DNA of 64,000 bases from PALG01 sp964495885 (GTDB lineage Bacteria; Bacteroidota; Bacteroidia; Flavobacteriales; Flavobacteriaceae), in assembly GCA_964495885.1 (NCBI GenBank), contig CAZBWO010000004.1, positions 148,728 through 212,727 of the forward strand, in the 5' to 3' direction. Shown piece after piece: positions 9,559 to 19,065 of this stretch; position 1 is the first letter of the stretch, and every line of letters starts with the position of its first letter. The notes under the pieces were generated by a model. The model was not told the origin of the DNA, ran no database searches, and saw nothing but the letters and a program-made list of their open reading frames with translations. The translations under genes were made by a program, and so were the position numbers.

Positions 9559-11350
9559 GGGCATCCTGATAATGTATCTTTATTTTTTTTGCCTTATCTG
9601 CTCCAATAACCGACTGCAATTCATCAAATCCAGCATTTTTGATTCGCTTTGGGCTTTTGAAATGCTGTAATAGCTGGGTGATGGTCTTTTCTCCAATCCC
9701 CGGAATACTTTCCAAGGCACTTTCCCAAGCCTCTTTACTACGCTTATCCCTATGAAAGGTAATTCCAAAACGGTGCGCCTCGTTACGCAGTTGCTGAATT
9801 ATTTTAAGCGTTTCAGATTTTTTGTCCAAATACAACGGAATAGGATCATCCGGATAAAATAGTTCCTCCAATCGTTTGGCAATCCCTATAATGGCTATTT
9901 TTCCACGTAGATTAAGTGCTTCCAAACTCTTTAATGCTGAAGAAAGCTGACCTTTCCCCCCATCTATGATGATAAGTTGGGGCAACGGTTGCTCCTCCTG
10001 CAACATTCTTTTGTAACGACGGTAGACCACTTCTTCCATAGAAGCAAAATCATTAGGACCCTCTACGGTTTTGATATTGAATTTACGGTATTCCTTTTTA
10101 CTTGGTTTTCCATTTCTGAAAACCACACAGGCCGCTACAGGTTGATTCCCCTGAATATTACTGTTGTCAAAACACTCAATATGTTTAGGCTCTTCGGAAA
10201 GACGCAGGTCTTTTTTCATCTGCGCCATGATTCTTTTTTCATGGCGTTCAGGATCTACCACCTTTGCCTGCTTAAATCGCTCCATTCGGAAGTATTTGGC
10301 ATTCCTTTCAGAAAGGTCCAAGATTTTTTTCTTGTCGCCCAACTTCGGGACATGAACCGAAACTCCCTCTGGCACTTCTATCTTGAACGGGACATAAATT
10401 TCCTTCGACTGGGAATGGAACCGTTGCCGAAGTTCCGTTACAGCCAATTCCAAGAGTTCCGCATCGGTCTCATCCAACCTTTTTTTCAGCTCCATGGTAT
10501 GCGAACGAATAATGCTTCCGAAGGATAATTGCAGAAAATTCACATAGCCATAGGTCTCATCTGAAACAATGGAAAACACATCCACATTATTGATTTTGGG
10601 ATTTACCACCGTAGACTTTGCCTGGTAATTTTCCAGCACTTCAATCTTTTCCTTGACCCGCTGGGCATCCTCAAATTGAAGGTCTTTGGCATAAGTTTTC
10701 ATCTGGGATTTGAAGTGGGATAAGGATTCTTTGAAATTCCCTTTAATAATATTCCGAATGGCCTCTATATTTTCGTTGTATTGAGTTTCCGAATACTTTC
10801 CCTCACAAGGACCCAGGCAATTTCCCAAATGGTATTCCAAACAAACTTTATATTTTCCCGCCTGTATTTTCTCTTCTGAAAGATCATAATTACAGGTCCG
10901 TAAAGGATATAATCCCTTTATAAGATCTAATAAAGTATGTACGGTCTTCATTTGCGTATAGGGCCCAAAATATTCGCTGCCGTCCTTAATGAGCTTCCTC
11001 GTAGGAAAGACTCGCGGAAACCGTTCATTTTTGATGCACAGCCAAGGATAGGTCTTGTCATCTTTCAGCATAACATTGTAACGTGGCTGGTATTTCTTGA
11101 TCAAGTTGTTTTCCAGCAACAGCGCATCCGTTTCGGTAGGGACCACAATATGCCTGATTTCCTTGATTTTTCTGACTAACAGCCTCGTTCTGGCGTTATC
11201 ATGAGTTTTTGTAAAATAGGAAGAGACCCGTTTTTTAAGGTTTTTTGCCTTTCCCACATACAGTAATTTCCCATGCTTATCATAGTATTGATATACCCCT
11301 GGATCATTGGGGAGGGTGGTAATTTGCAACTGTACGGAGGCTTCTTCCAT
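9551..11350 (-). CDS. uvrC: excinuclease ABC subunit C
   Basis: 599 residues, full length. It makes the dual incisions in nucleotide excision repair with UvrB. Domain order is GIY-YIG nuclease (PGVYQYYDKHGKLLYVGKAKNLKKR, about 17-45), Cys-rich segment (CNYDLSEEKIQAGKYKVCLEYHLGNCLGPC has the four Cys), UVR domain (AKDLQFEDAQRVKEKIEVLE), RNase-H-like endonuclease (HIECFDNSNIQGNQPVAACVVF, IIIDGGKGQLSSA), and C-terminal helix-hairpin-helix (IPGIGEKTITQLLQHF). It overlaps the downstream patatin gene by a few bases. Confidence 0.97.
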   Translation of the reverse strand: MEEASVQLQITTLPNDPGVYQYYDKHGKLLYVGKAKNLKKRVSSYFTKTHDNARTRLLVRKIKEIRHIVVPTETDALLLENNLIKKYQPRYNVMLKDDKTYPWLCIKNERFPRVFPTRKLIKDGSEYFGPYTQMKTVHTLLDLIKGLYPLRTCNYDLSEEKIQAGKYKVCLEYHLGNCLGPCEGKYSETQYNENIEAIRNIIKGNFKESLSHFKSQMKTYAKDLQFEDAQRVKEKIEVLENYQAKSTVVNPKINNVDVFSIVSDETYGYVNFLQLSFGSIIRSHTMELKKRLDETDAELLELAVTELRQRFHSQSKEIYVPFKIEVPEGVSVHVPKLGDKKKILDLSERNAKYFRMERFKQAKVVDPERHEKRIMAQMKKDLRLSEEPKHIECFDNSNIQGNQPVAACVVFRNGKPSKKEYRKFNIKTVEGPNDFASMEEVVYRRYKRMLQEEQPLPQLIIIDGGKGQLSSALKSLEALNLRGKIAIIGIAKRLEELFYPDDPIPLYLDKKSETLKIIQQLRNEAHRFGITFHRDKRSKEAWESALESIPGIGEKTITQLLQHFKSPKRIKNAGFDELQSVIGADKAKKIKIHYQDAHE

Positions 11351-11417
11351 TTCTCAAAGATACGGGTTGTTGTTTGTTTTCTAAATGCAGTAAGTAGAGA
11401 TTCTCTTTTAAACTATC

Positions 11418-11435
11418 ACTAAGGTAAAACTTAGT
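11418..11435. promoter_or_regulatory. perfect inverted repeat upstream of a TonB receptor
   Basis: ACTAAG-N6-CTTAGT is a perfect palindrome about 40 bp upstream of the likely receptor start at 11475 (16 bp from the alternative ATG at 11451). It differs from the iron box near 1573. It may be an operator for a metal-responsive repressor; this is an inference from position and symmetry. Confidence 0.45.
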
Positions 11436-11474
11436 CCTACTTTACTTCGTATGTTTGGTATGATAAAATATGCT

Positions 11475-13718
11475 ATGAAAAACCCACCATATATTAAGCC
11501 ACTATTACTTTGTTATTTATTTCTATGTGGAATTGTTTCCTTGGCCCAATCCATTTCAGGAACCGTGCTATCTGATACCGGCGAACTCCTTGAGGATGTT
11601 GCAATCTTTCAAAATAGGACAGGAGCCCACACACATACCAATAGTCAGGGAGTATTTTCCCTGGAAAATAGTATGGAAGGAGAAACGATTTCCTTCAGCA
11701 GATTAGGATATGAGACCTATATCTATACTGTTACGAATGATGATTTTCAAACTCCAATTCGAATAACATTACAACTTTCTACAATCTCTCTTGAGCAAGT
11801 AGTCCTAAATCCTAAAGTGGATACATTTTCACAACTCATCGCCGTAGATTTGAATTCAAATCCAGTAAAATCTTCCCAAGAGATTCTGCAAAAAGTACCC
11901 GGACTTTTCATAGGGCAACATGCGGGAGGGGGAAAAGCAGAACAAATCTTTTTACGCGGATTTGACATAGACCACGGAACAGATATTAATCTAACGGTAG
12001 ACGGCATGCCTGTTAATATGGTATCGCATGCTCACGGACAAGGATACAGCGATTTGCACTTTTTAATCCCTGAAACCATTCAAGCCATTGATTTTGGAAA
12101 AGGGCCCTACTATGCCAACCGTGGAGATTTTACCACCGCTGGATATGTTGGATTTCGAACGTTGGATAAAGTAAATCAAAGCAGTATTTCAGTAGAATAT
12201 GGCGATTTTGACAGCTTCCGAACCGTTGGGTTGTTTCAGTTCTTGGACACACAAAATACCCAAGGATACCTGGCTACTTCCTTAAATTTATTTGATGGCC
12301 CCTTTGAGAGTCCGCAAAATTTTAATCGCTTCAATGTGATGGCAAAATTCACCCATCAATACGGCAATGGAGAGCAAATTCAATTTACAGCTTCCCATTT
12401 TCAGAGTAAGTGGGACGCTTCGGGGCAAATTCCGCAGCGAGCCGTAGATGCAGGTCTCATCACTAGATTTGGAGCCATAGATGATACCGAAGGCGGAAAT
12501 ACCACTCGTACAAATTTATTGATTCATCACCAAAAACAACTTTCCGAAGACAAACAACTAAAGACCATGGCTTATGCGAGTGCTTATGATTTTGAATTGT
12601 TTTCCAATTTTACCTTTTTCTTGGAAGACCCAGTCAACGGGGATCAAATCAAGCAACAGGAATCCCGTAAGATAATGGGGCTGCAAACGGTCTTTAGCAA
12701 TCAACCGGAATTTTTGGAAGCATTGGATTTTGAATATGAGACTGGAGTGGGATTTCGATATGATGACAATAACGAAGTAGGCTTGTTTCACACCAAAAAC
12801 AGAAAGGAAATACTGGAACGCTTAGCCTATGGAAATATTGATCAAGTGAACACCTTCGGATTTATAAATACGCAGTTAAGCCTTGGAAAATTTAAGGTGC
12901 GTCCTTCCCTTCGGTTGGATTATTTCAAGTTTGATTATGAAAATTTACTTTCGGAAACATATGATAATCAAAGTGAAACTTCAGTATTTGCGAGTCCAAA
13001 GCTAAACCTATTTTACAACCCCAATAAAAACCTACAATTCTTCTTAAAATCGGGAATTGGATTTCATTCCAATGACACCCGGGTCGTTGTTGCAAATAAT
13101 GGCAAACAGACCTTGCCAGCAGCGTACGGAAGTGACCTAGGGGTAACCTATAAAATTACAGACCGACTAGTTTTTAATACGGCCCTTTGGATTTTAGCAT
13201 TAGAGCAGGAATTTGTCTATGTTGGGGATGCAGGGATTGTTGAACCCAGTGGAAAAACCCTTCGTCAAGGGTTGGATATAGGAATTAGATACGAACCCTT
13301 AGATTGGTTATACCTGTACAGTGATGCAAATTTTACCAAGGCACGTAGCACCGAAGAGCCAAACGGAGCAGATTTTATTCCATTGGCTCCTGGATTTACA
13401 ACTACTGGCGGGGTTACTCTTACAGCGCTTAACGGATTTTCAAGTGGCTTATCCTATAGATTTATAGATGATAGACCTGCGAATGAGAATAATTCAATTG
13501 TCGCTGAAGGATATTTTATTACAAATCTAAATCTAAATTATACTTTTGAGAATTGGACATTTGGTGTGATTGTGGAAAATCTATTTGATACCGAATGGAA
13601 TGAAACTCAATTTGCTACAGAAAGTAGGCTTTTTAATGAGCCCACACCTATAGAAGAGATTCATTTCACCCCAGGAACCCCATTTTTTATTCGCGGAAAG
13701 GTCACTGTAAAATTTTAA
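11475..13718 (+). CDS. TonB-dependent receptor with His-rich plug
   Basis: Start chosen at the ATG of MKNPPYIKPLLL because it gives a compact signal peptide ending SLAQ; an ATG at 11451 adds eight residues. Then come a carboxypeptidase-like regulatory domain (ISGTVLSDTGELLEDVAIF), a plug with IFLRGFDIDHGTDINLTVDG, and a barrel ending FIRGKVTVKF. The plug holds a striking cluster of histidines, SHAHGQGYSDLHF, which could bind a metal such as zinc or copper. Outer membrane importer; substrate not provable. A palindrome at 11418-11435 is a candidate operator. Divergent from uvrC. Confidence 0.9.
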   Translation: MKNPPYIKPLLLCYLFLCGIVSLAQSISGTVLSDTGELLEDVAIFQNRTGAHTHTNSQGVFSLENSMEGETISFSRLGYETYIYTVTNDDFQTPIRITLQLSTISLEQVVLNPKVDTFSQLIAVDLNSNPVKSSQEILQKVPGLFIGQHAGGGKAEQIFLRGFDIDHGTDINLTVDGMPVNMVSHAHGQGYSDLHFLIPETIQAIDFGKGPYYANRGDFTTAGYVGFRTLDKVNQSSISVEYGDFDSFRTVGLFQFLDTQNTQGYLATSLNLFDGPFESPQNFNRFNVMAKFTHQYGNGEQIQFTASHFQSKWDASGQIPQRAVDAGLITRFGAIDDTEGGNTTRTNLLIHHQKQLSEDKQLKTMAYASAYDFELFSNFTFFLEDPVNGDQIKQQESRKIMGLQTVFSNQPEFLEALDFEYETGVGFRYDDNNEVGLFHTKNRKEILERLAYGNIDQVNTFGFINTQLSLGKFKVRPSLRLDYFKFDYENLLSETYDNQSETSVFASPKLNLFYNPNKNLQFFLKSGIGFHSNDTRVVVANNGKQTLPAAYGSDLGVTYKITDRLVFNTALWILALEQEFVYVGDAGIVEPSGKTLRQGLDIGIRYEPLDWLYLYSDANFTKARSTEEPNGADFIPLAPGFTTTGGVTLTALNGFSSGLSYRFIDDRPANENNSIVAEGYFITNLNLNYTFENWTFGVIVENLFDTEWNETQFATESRLFNEPTPIEEIHFTPGTPFFIRGKVTVKF

Positions 13719-13758
13719 GTGGTACGTTCAAGAGATATTCTTTTTTGTAAATTGCAGT

Positions 13759-14631
13759 ATGAACATCGCCGTACTTTCCAGAGGGGAATACCTTTACTCT
13801 ACCCAAAGCTTGATGAAAGCTGGGATGGCCCGAAACCATGTAATGGAAGTAATGGATCCTACTTTGTGTACCATCGCCATTGAAGACGGAAAGCCTATTC
13901 TCTATTTTTGCGATGAACGGGTAGAAGACCTAGACGCCGTAATCCCTAGAATTGGTGCCTCCAACACCTATCTTGGCTCATCGCTCGTAAGGCATTTGGA
14001 ATGCATGAACGTTTTTTGTGTGGTTGGCGCAGAAGCTATTTTACAATCCCGAAACAAATGGACTAGCTTCCAGATTCTTGCAAATGCAGGGGTTCCGGTT
14101 CCTAAAACCTATCAAGGCAACAACCATGATGTAGAATTGTTGTTGAAGTTTTTTGGGGAAGCACCACTCATCATCAAAATATTACAAGGCACCCATGGGC
14201 ATGGAGTGATTCTCGCAGAAACAAATACTTCGGCCCTTTCTACCATTGAAACCCTAAAAGCAGCAAAGGTTCGGTTTATTGTACAGGAATACATTGCAGA
14301 ATCAAAAGGAAGTGACCTAAGGGCTATTGTTGTAGACGGACAAATAGTTGCAGCCATGCGAAGACAATCCAAAAAAGGGGAATTCCGGTCTAATTTACAT
14401 CGTGGAGCCTCTTCAGAAATTATTCAACTTTCCCAAAAGGAGGAGCAGGTTGCTCTTCGGGCTGCGAAAGCCCTTAAATTAGGGGTCTGCGGAGTAGATA
14501 TTTTACAAAGTGAAAGAGGACCTTTGGTATTGGAGGTGAATTCAACTCCAGGCTTGGAAGGGATTGAATCAACTACCGGAATCAATATTGCCAAAAAAAT
14601 CATCACATTCATAGAAAGAAACCGAAAATAA
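13759..14631 (+). CDS. RimK-family alpha-L-glutamate ligase (ATP-grasp)
   Basis: 290 residues, matching the short RimK class that adds glutamate to the C-terminus of ribosomal protein S6 or similar targets. Visible parts: N-terminal MNIAVLSRGEYLYSTQSLM, the ILQGTHGHGVILAE phosphate-binding loop, VQEYIAESKGSDLRAIVVDGQ, and the metal-ligand stretch LEVNSTPGLEGIE. The stop overlaps the start of the next gene (TAATGG), so the two are coupled. The pairing of a RimK-like ligase with an AstE-like hydrolase suggests addition to and processing of the same modification, an inference. Confidence 0.88.
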   Translation: MNIAVLSRGEYLYSTQSLMKAGMARNHVMEVMDPTLCTIAIEDGKPILYFCDERVEDLDAVIPRIGASNTYLGSSLVRHLECMNVFCVVGAEAILQSRNKWTSFQILANAGVPVPKTYQGNNHDVELLLKFFGEAPLIIKILQGTHGHGVILAETNTSALSTIETLKAAKVRFIVQEYIAESKGSDLRAIVVDGQIVAAMRRQSKKGEFRSNLHRGASSEIIQLSQKEEQVALRAAKALKLGVCGVDILQSERGPLVLEVNSTPGLEGIESTTGINIAKKIITFIERNRK

Positions 14632-15602
14632 TGGCAAAGAAAAAACCGGAAAGCCTTACCATATTTGGGGAATCCATTGAACCGGGAACGGCTAAGGAAC
14701 TCAACTTCAGCTTTGCCAAATTACATACCAATACCCCTATAGACGTACCTATCATTATTGAACGGGCCAAAAAACCGGGGCCAACTGTGCTATTCACTGC
14801 TGGCATTCATGGGGATGAAGTAAACGGAGTGGAAATTGTACGGCAACTCATTTCCAAAGGTATCAATAAGCCGAAATGTGGGACTATTATTTGTATTCCT
14901 ATCATCAACATTTTAGGGTTTTTACAGAAGTCAAGGGATTTCCCAGACGGAAGGGACCTCAATCGGTCTTTCCCTGGCAGTAAAAAGGGATCATTGGCTT
15001 CACAGGTGGCCTACAAACTTATGAATGAGATCGTGCCTCATGTAGATTATTGTATGGATTTCCATACTGGTGGATCCAGCAGGTTTAACGCACCACATAT
15101 TCGAATTGAAAAAGAGAACCAACAATTAATAGAACTCGCCAATATTTTCAATGCGCCTTTTATACTTCATTCCAAAAATTTAAAAAAATCCTTCCGAAAT
15201 GCCTGTCAGAAAAAAGGAATCCCCATGCTTTTGTTTGAAGGTGGAAAATCCAATTCCATAGATGCCGGGGTAAGCAACACTGGGGTGAATGGCTCTAAAC
15301 GCATCCTTCAACATTTAGGGATGCTACAATCTAAATTTAAGGTTTCTGTACCTAGAAAGGAATCGGTTACTATCGCCAAAAGCCGTTGGATTAGGGCCCA
15401 AGCATCTGGAATGTTCAAACCCACGGTAAAAGTAGGATCCTATGTTAAACCACGGGAATTACTGGGACATATTATAGATCCCTATGGGAAAATCCACTAT
15501 TGGATTCGAGCCCCAAAAAGCGGGTACGTATTTAATGTAAACGAAGCACCACTCATTTATCAAGGAGATGCATTGTTTCATATCTCTACGGAAGTATTGT
15601 GA
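14631..15602 (+). CDS. succinylglutamate desuccinylase/aspartoacylase family hydrolase
   Basis: 323 residues. Zinc carboxypeptidase-like fold: ligands in TAGIHGDEVNGVE (His and Glu) and CMDFHTGG (second His), with RDLNRSFPG as substrate-site signature. The C-terminal third is the beta-barrel typical of the AstE/AspA group (SGMFKPTVKVGSYVKPRELLG). It is coupled to the RimK-like ligase upstream by a 1-base overlap and to the next gene by GTGA. The true substrate may be a gamma-glutamyl or acylated amino group rather than succinylglutamate, because no arginine-succinyltransferase pathway gene is nearby. Confidence 0.87.
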   Translation: MAKKKPESLTIFGESIEPGTAKELNFSFAKLHTNTPIDVPIIIERAKKPGPTVLFTAGIHGDEVNGVEIVRQLISKGINKPKCGTIICIPIINILGFLQKSRDFPDGRDLNRSFPGSKKGSLASQVAYKLMNEIVPHVDYCMDFHTGGSSRFNAPHIRIEKENQQLIELANIFNAPFILHSKNLKKSFRNACQKKGIPMLLFEGGKSNSIDAGVSNTGVNGSKRILQHLGMLQSKFKVSVPRKESVTIAKSRWIRAQASGMFKPTVKVGSYVKPRELLGHIIDPYGKIHYWIRAPKSGYVFNVNEAPLIYQGDALFHISTEVL

Positions 15603-16162
15603 AGGATAAAACTTTCTATAGAAAAAAATACCAGCAATTAAGGGCCCAACTCTCGTTGGAAGAAGTGGAGGGCTTAAGTTTAATGATTGCCAATAATGCC
15701 CTTAGCCTACCCATTTGGACGGCCAACTATTTTCATATTTTCTTGAGTATCCCAAAACATAAAGAAGTTCAAACCGAATTTTTATTGCATATCCTACAAG
15801 GAAGGGATAAAAGTATTGTAGTGCCCAAAGCACATTTCAATACCGGAAACATGAGCGCTATCCTACTACAAGAACATACCAAAATTGAACTTTCAGCATT
15901 TGGAATCCCAGAACCGGTGGAGGGTCTGGAAGTTTCTCCGGAACAATTGGATGTAGTATTTGTACCATTATTAGCTTTTGATGTTTCAGGAAACCGTTTG
16001 GGATACGGAAAAGGGTTTTATGACCGATTTTTAAGCACTTGCAATGCATCTTGTAAAAAAATTGGGCTCTCTTTTTTTGAACCTGAAAAGGAACTCCCCA
16101 AGGAACCATGGGACCTCCCACTTGATATGGTCATCACTCCTGATAAAATATACAAAATGTAA
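15599..16162 (+). CDS. 5-formyltetrahydrofolate cyclo-ligase
   Basis: 187 residues. Converts 5-formyl-THF to 5,10-methenyl-THF using ATP. Signatures: N-terminal KTFYRKKYQQLRAQLS, the middle KEVQTEFLL, and the C-terminal motif VPLLAFDVSGNRLGYGKGFYDRFL that binds ATP and folate. The start is GTG at 15599, inside the stop of the previous gene (GTGA overlap); no closer ATG gives the full family N-terminus. Third gene of the RimK-AstE-like operon. Confidence 0.93.
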   Translation: MKDKTFYRKKYQQLRAQLSLEEVEGLSLMIANNALSLPIWTANYFHIFLSIPKHKEVQTEFLLHILQGRDKSIVVPKAHFNTGNMSAILLQEHTKIELSAFGIPEPVEGLEVSPEQLDVVFVPLLAFDVSGNRLGYGKGFYDRFLSTCNASCKKIGLSFFEPEKELPKEPWDLPLDMVITPDKIYKM

Positions 16163-16222
16163 TTTTTGTAAGAAATTACTTATAATTCTCTAAAAATTCA
16201 TATATTTCGCCACTGAAATTAA

Positions 16223-17371
16223 ATGATTGTGAATCTTTTAGCGCAAAAGCGGAAAAACATTCTTTTAAACCAAGCCCCCACCAGAAATAGTCAAGTACAG
16301 ACATTTGACGATTTCTATTATGAGCAGGTTGCTAAAATATCTGGCGTTGGAGGCTGGTGGGTCAATTTTGAGGACAAAAAGAGTCATATTGATCCTCAAG
16401 GTCGTAAAATTCTCCGCTTGCCTGCAGACTATCAACCTTCACTTCGAACGACACTTCAGTTATATGCCCCAGAGCACAGATCATTGGCACAGGAAAACTT
16501 TATGCGATGTGCCCAGGGAAAATCTTTTGATGTAGAAATTAAAATGCTGCCTTATCAAGCAGAAGCCATTTGGGTTCATGCCTATGGAAGTGCTATTTTG
16601 AATGAGGAAGGAAAAGTTGTAGGAGTGAGAGGGGTCTTCAGGAATATTGATAAGGAAAAAAAGGAAACCCTGCACCTCAAAAAGTCATTGGCTATTATTG
16701 AATCCCAGAACTCCAGATTGTTTCACTTTGCGCACATTGTTTCTCACCATTTACGATCGCATGCCAACAACTTAGATTTAAGCCTTGAACTTCTGAAAGA
16801 TGCTACCTCAAGGGAAGATCAACGGGATCTACTGGAGAATATAGAAGCTATTTCCAAAGAACTTACCGATTCTGTTTCGCATTTATCAGAAATTAGTGCT
16901 TCCCAAAATAAATGTAAGGATTCATTTATAAAAGTTTCCTTTTCCGAAGCTTTAAAAAAGGTGATTTCAACGCTTCAAACCAGTATTGCAGATCACCATG
17001 TGGAGATTTTTTCAGATTTTTCTGAAATCCCAGAAATAGAATACATTCCTTGTTATTTAGAAAATTTCTTGATGAATTTTATTACAAATGCCATCAAATT
17101 CAAGCATCCAAGCAGGGACCCCAGCATTCAAATCTTCAGTTATTTTGAAGAGGATAGACCATGCTTGATGTTTAAGGATAATGGCGTGGGAATAGATTTG
17201 GCAAAAGACGGGGAAAAACTATTTCATCTCTATGAAACTTTCCACGATCATCCTGAAGAAATTGGCGTAGGGCTGTTTATCGTTAAAAATCAAGTAGAAG
17301 CTTTAGGAGGTTCTATTGAGGTTGAGAGTGACCTTAATAGAGGAACTATCTTCAGGATCTATTTTAAATAG
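16223..17371 (+). CDS. PAS-domain sensor histidine kinase
   Basis: 382 residues, no membrane segment, so likely cytoplasmic. A PAS/PAC sensor (about 30-150, ending VVGVRGVFRNIDKEKKE) precedes a coiled helix and a dimerisation helix with phospho-acceptor candidate in HIVSHHLRSHANNL. The HATPase domain has N-box NFLMNFITNAIKF, G1 FKDNGVGIDL and G2 EEIGVGLFIVKNQ. No response regulator gene is adjacent. Its last 8 bases overlap the convergent lspA gene. The first residues (MIVNLLAQKRKN) may be untypical and the exact start is uncertain. Confidence 0.88.
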   Translation: MIVNLLAQKRKNILLNQAPTRNSQVQTFDDFYYEQVAKISGVGGWWVNFEDKKSHIDPQGRKILRLPADYQPSLRTTLQLYAPEHRSLAQENFMRCAQGKSFDVEIKMLPYQAEAIWVHAYGSAILNEEGKVVGVRGVFRNIDKEKKETLHLKKSLAIIESQNSRLFHFAHIVSHHLRSHANNLDLSLELLKDATSREDQRDLLENIEAISKELTDSVSHLSEISASQNKCKDSFIKVSFSEALKKVISTLQTSIADHHVEIFSDFSEIPEIEYIPCYLENFLMNFITNAIKFKHPSRDPSIQIFSYFEEDRPCLMFKDNGVGIDLAKDGEKLFHLYETFHDHPEEIGVGLFIVKNQVEALGGSIEVESDLNRGTIFRIYFK

Positions 17372-17957
17372 ACGTATTCTTTTCTTCCGTTTCAGTTTCA
17401 ACCACTTTCTCTTCCTTTTTCTTCGGAAAAGCTTTCTTGTGAAACAATAACAATAGTGCAACCCCAACACTAATGGAAGAATCGGCTACGTTAAACACAG
17501 GATTGAAAAAAGAAAAAGAAAACATATCTACTACTTTTCCGTGAAACCAAGTGCCGTATCCTCCTCCTTCCGGAAGAAATCCTGCTACTTGACCCGCACT
17601 GTCCCCAAAAAGAACACCATAAAAAACAGAATCGATGATATTTCCGAAGGCACCTGCAAAAATCAAGGCAATAGAACCTATTAAAACGGCAGGCTGCTTT
17701 TTCCGAACGGTATCCCACAACCAATATCCAATTCCTATAATGGCCCCTATCCTGAATAGAGTTAACGCCAACTTCCCATACTTCCCTGGAATTTTTGCTC
17801 CCCAAGCCATGCCTTCATTTTCAATGAAATAAATCTTGAACCATGAAAACACCTCTACATCTTCCCCTAGGGTAAAATGGGTTTTAATATAGATTTTGGA
17901 AACTTGATCAATTACCAAAATAAGTAGTATGATGATAGTGGCTCTTGTTAAAGACAT
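17364..17957 (-). CDS. lspA: lipoprotein signal peptidase
   Basis: 197 residues with four membrane helices. Type II signal peptidase, cuts the signal peptide of prolipoproteins in the inner membrane. The catalytic aspartates are in GAFGNIIDSVFYG and FNVADSSISVG. An insertion around GQVAGFLPEGGGYG lies between them and a charged tail (KKEEKVVETETEEKN) follows the last helix, both common in Bacteroidota LspA. Last gene of the ileS - dksA-like - hypothetical - lspA group, with a 35 bp gap to the previous gene. Confidence 0.95.
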   Translation of the reverse strand: MSLTRATIIILLILVIDQVSKIYIKTHFTLGEDVEVFSWFKIYFIENEGMAWGAKIPGKYGKLALTLFRIGAIIGIGYWLWDTVRKKQPAVLIGSIALIFAGAFGNIIDSVFYGVLFGDSAGQVAGFLPEGGGYGTWFHGKVVDMFSFSFFNPVFNVADSSISVGVALLLLFHKKAFPKKKEEKVVETETEEKNTSI

Positions 17958-17992
17958 GAGGCTGTATTTTCAATGCGGGCAAAGGTACATAA

Positions 17993-18667
17993 TTAATCTG
18001 GGGTTTTTCGCAAGCTTATATTGCCCTTAACACTTTCGGCAATGATATTGGGGTGTCTTCCTACCAGCAATTCACTTTTCACCTCACCATATTTTGAAAG
18101 TCCTTTCCCAAGTACATTTGGCTGTGCCCAAACCTCAATATCCCCTTCCCAAGAATGAATTCTAGCATTTCCAGAAAACTCCCTTAAAAGTGCGTTTCCA
18201 AGTTTTAAGTCTAATTGTACCTTTTGAAAAGTTCCAATAGTAAAAACATGTGCTTTATAGGCATTCACAAAAACCTGTAAGCGTTCAGGAAGTTCTAAGG
18301 TAAGCTTTATGGAAATCACTTTATGCGCTGCTAATTTATCATTTTCAGCCTGAAAGAAGGGACGGAAAGCCGTTTGTAATGCGAGAGTATCCCCTTTAAT
18401 GAACGTTTCCAAAACCACTTCCGAAGCATGTTCCCCTTCAGTCTCCATTTGTAAAAGGATATTTTCGCGGGGAGATGTGCTGATATTGATTTGATACGCA
18501 TCCTTAGATAATATTTCTATTACTTTATAAGGTGTTGCTTCCCATGATTTAGTGGTTACTTTTTGGGCTTGTAGGTAAGCGATTCCCACAAAAAAACAGC
18601 ATAAAAAACCCCATTGACGAAGAATGGGGTATGGTTTTAATATAGAAAGTATAGATCGTACTTTCAA
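17993..18667 (-). CDS. exported protein of unknown function
   Basis: 224 residues. N-terminal hydrophobic segment (WGFLCCFFVGIAYLQAQ) reads as a signal peptide. The mature part alternates beta strands (LTLELPERLQVFVNAYKAHV, VQLDLKLGNALLREFSGNAR), like the head-fold of DUF2807-type putative auto-transporter or adhesin domains, but I do not recognise the family with certainty. It sits between the dksA-like gene (10 bp) and lspA (35 bp) and is likely co-transcribed. Confidence 0.7.
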   Translation of the reverse strand: MKVRSILSILKPYPILRQWGFLCCFFVGIAYLQAQKVTTKSWEATPYKVIEILSKDAYQINISTSPRENILLQMETEGEHASEVVLETFIKGDTLALQTAFRPFFQAENDKLAAHKVISIKLTLELPERLQVFVNAYKAHVFTIGTFQKVQLDLKLGNALLREFSGNARIHSWEGDIEVWAQPNVLGKGLSKYGEVKSELLVGRHPNIIAESVKGNISLRKTPD

Positions 18668-18677
18668 AAGAGTCTAT

Positions 18678-19061
18678 CTATTTTTGCATGTTTTTAGCCT
18701 CAATACTCAAGGTGGCATGCGGTACTAATTTCAAACGTTCTGGGTTGATTAATTTTCCGGTAACACGGCAAATTCCGTAGGTTTTGTTTTCAATTCTTAT
18801 CAACGCATTTTTCAAATCCCGGATAAATTTCTCCTGACGGATGGCTAACTGAGAATTTGCCTCTTTACTCATCACTTCACTTCCTTCATCAAAGGCTTTA
18901 AAGGTAGGAGAGGTATCATCTGTACCGTTATTACTATCGTTTTTATAAGCACTCTCAATGAGGGCCAATTGCGCTTTTGCTTTATCAAGTTTTTCAACGA
19001 TGATTGCTTTAAATTCCTCCAGCTCCTTATCGGAATAGCGGTTTTTTTGTGTTGTTGCCAT
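18678..19061 (-). CDS. TraR/DksA-family protein lacking most zinc-finger cysteines
   Basis: 127 residues. Coiled-coil N-terminal part (about 10-90, LIRIENKTYG at its end) and a C-terminal segment GICRVTGKLINPERLKLVPHATL. In DksA this segment is a C4 zinc finger; here only one Cys of the usual set is visible (CRVT instead of CxxC) and the second pair is missing. The fold can still be recognised. In the family it binds RNA polymerase through the secondary channel. It is 4 bp after ileS and likely co-transcribed with it. Confidence 0.88.
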   Translation of the reverse strand: MATTQKNRYSDKELEEFKAIIVEKLDKAKAQLALIESAYKNDSNNGTDDTSPTFKAFDEGSEVMSKEANSQLAIRQEKFIRDLKNALIRIENKTYGICRVTGKLINPERLKLVPHATLSIEAKNMQK

Positions 19062-19065
19062 ACTT

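Noticed and set aside
11747..12007. Antisense frames within receptor and ileS genes
   Set aside because: They mirror the coding strand of large, well-supported genes and show no family features.
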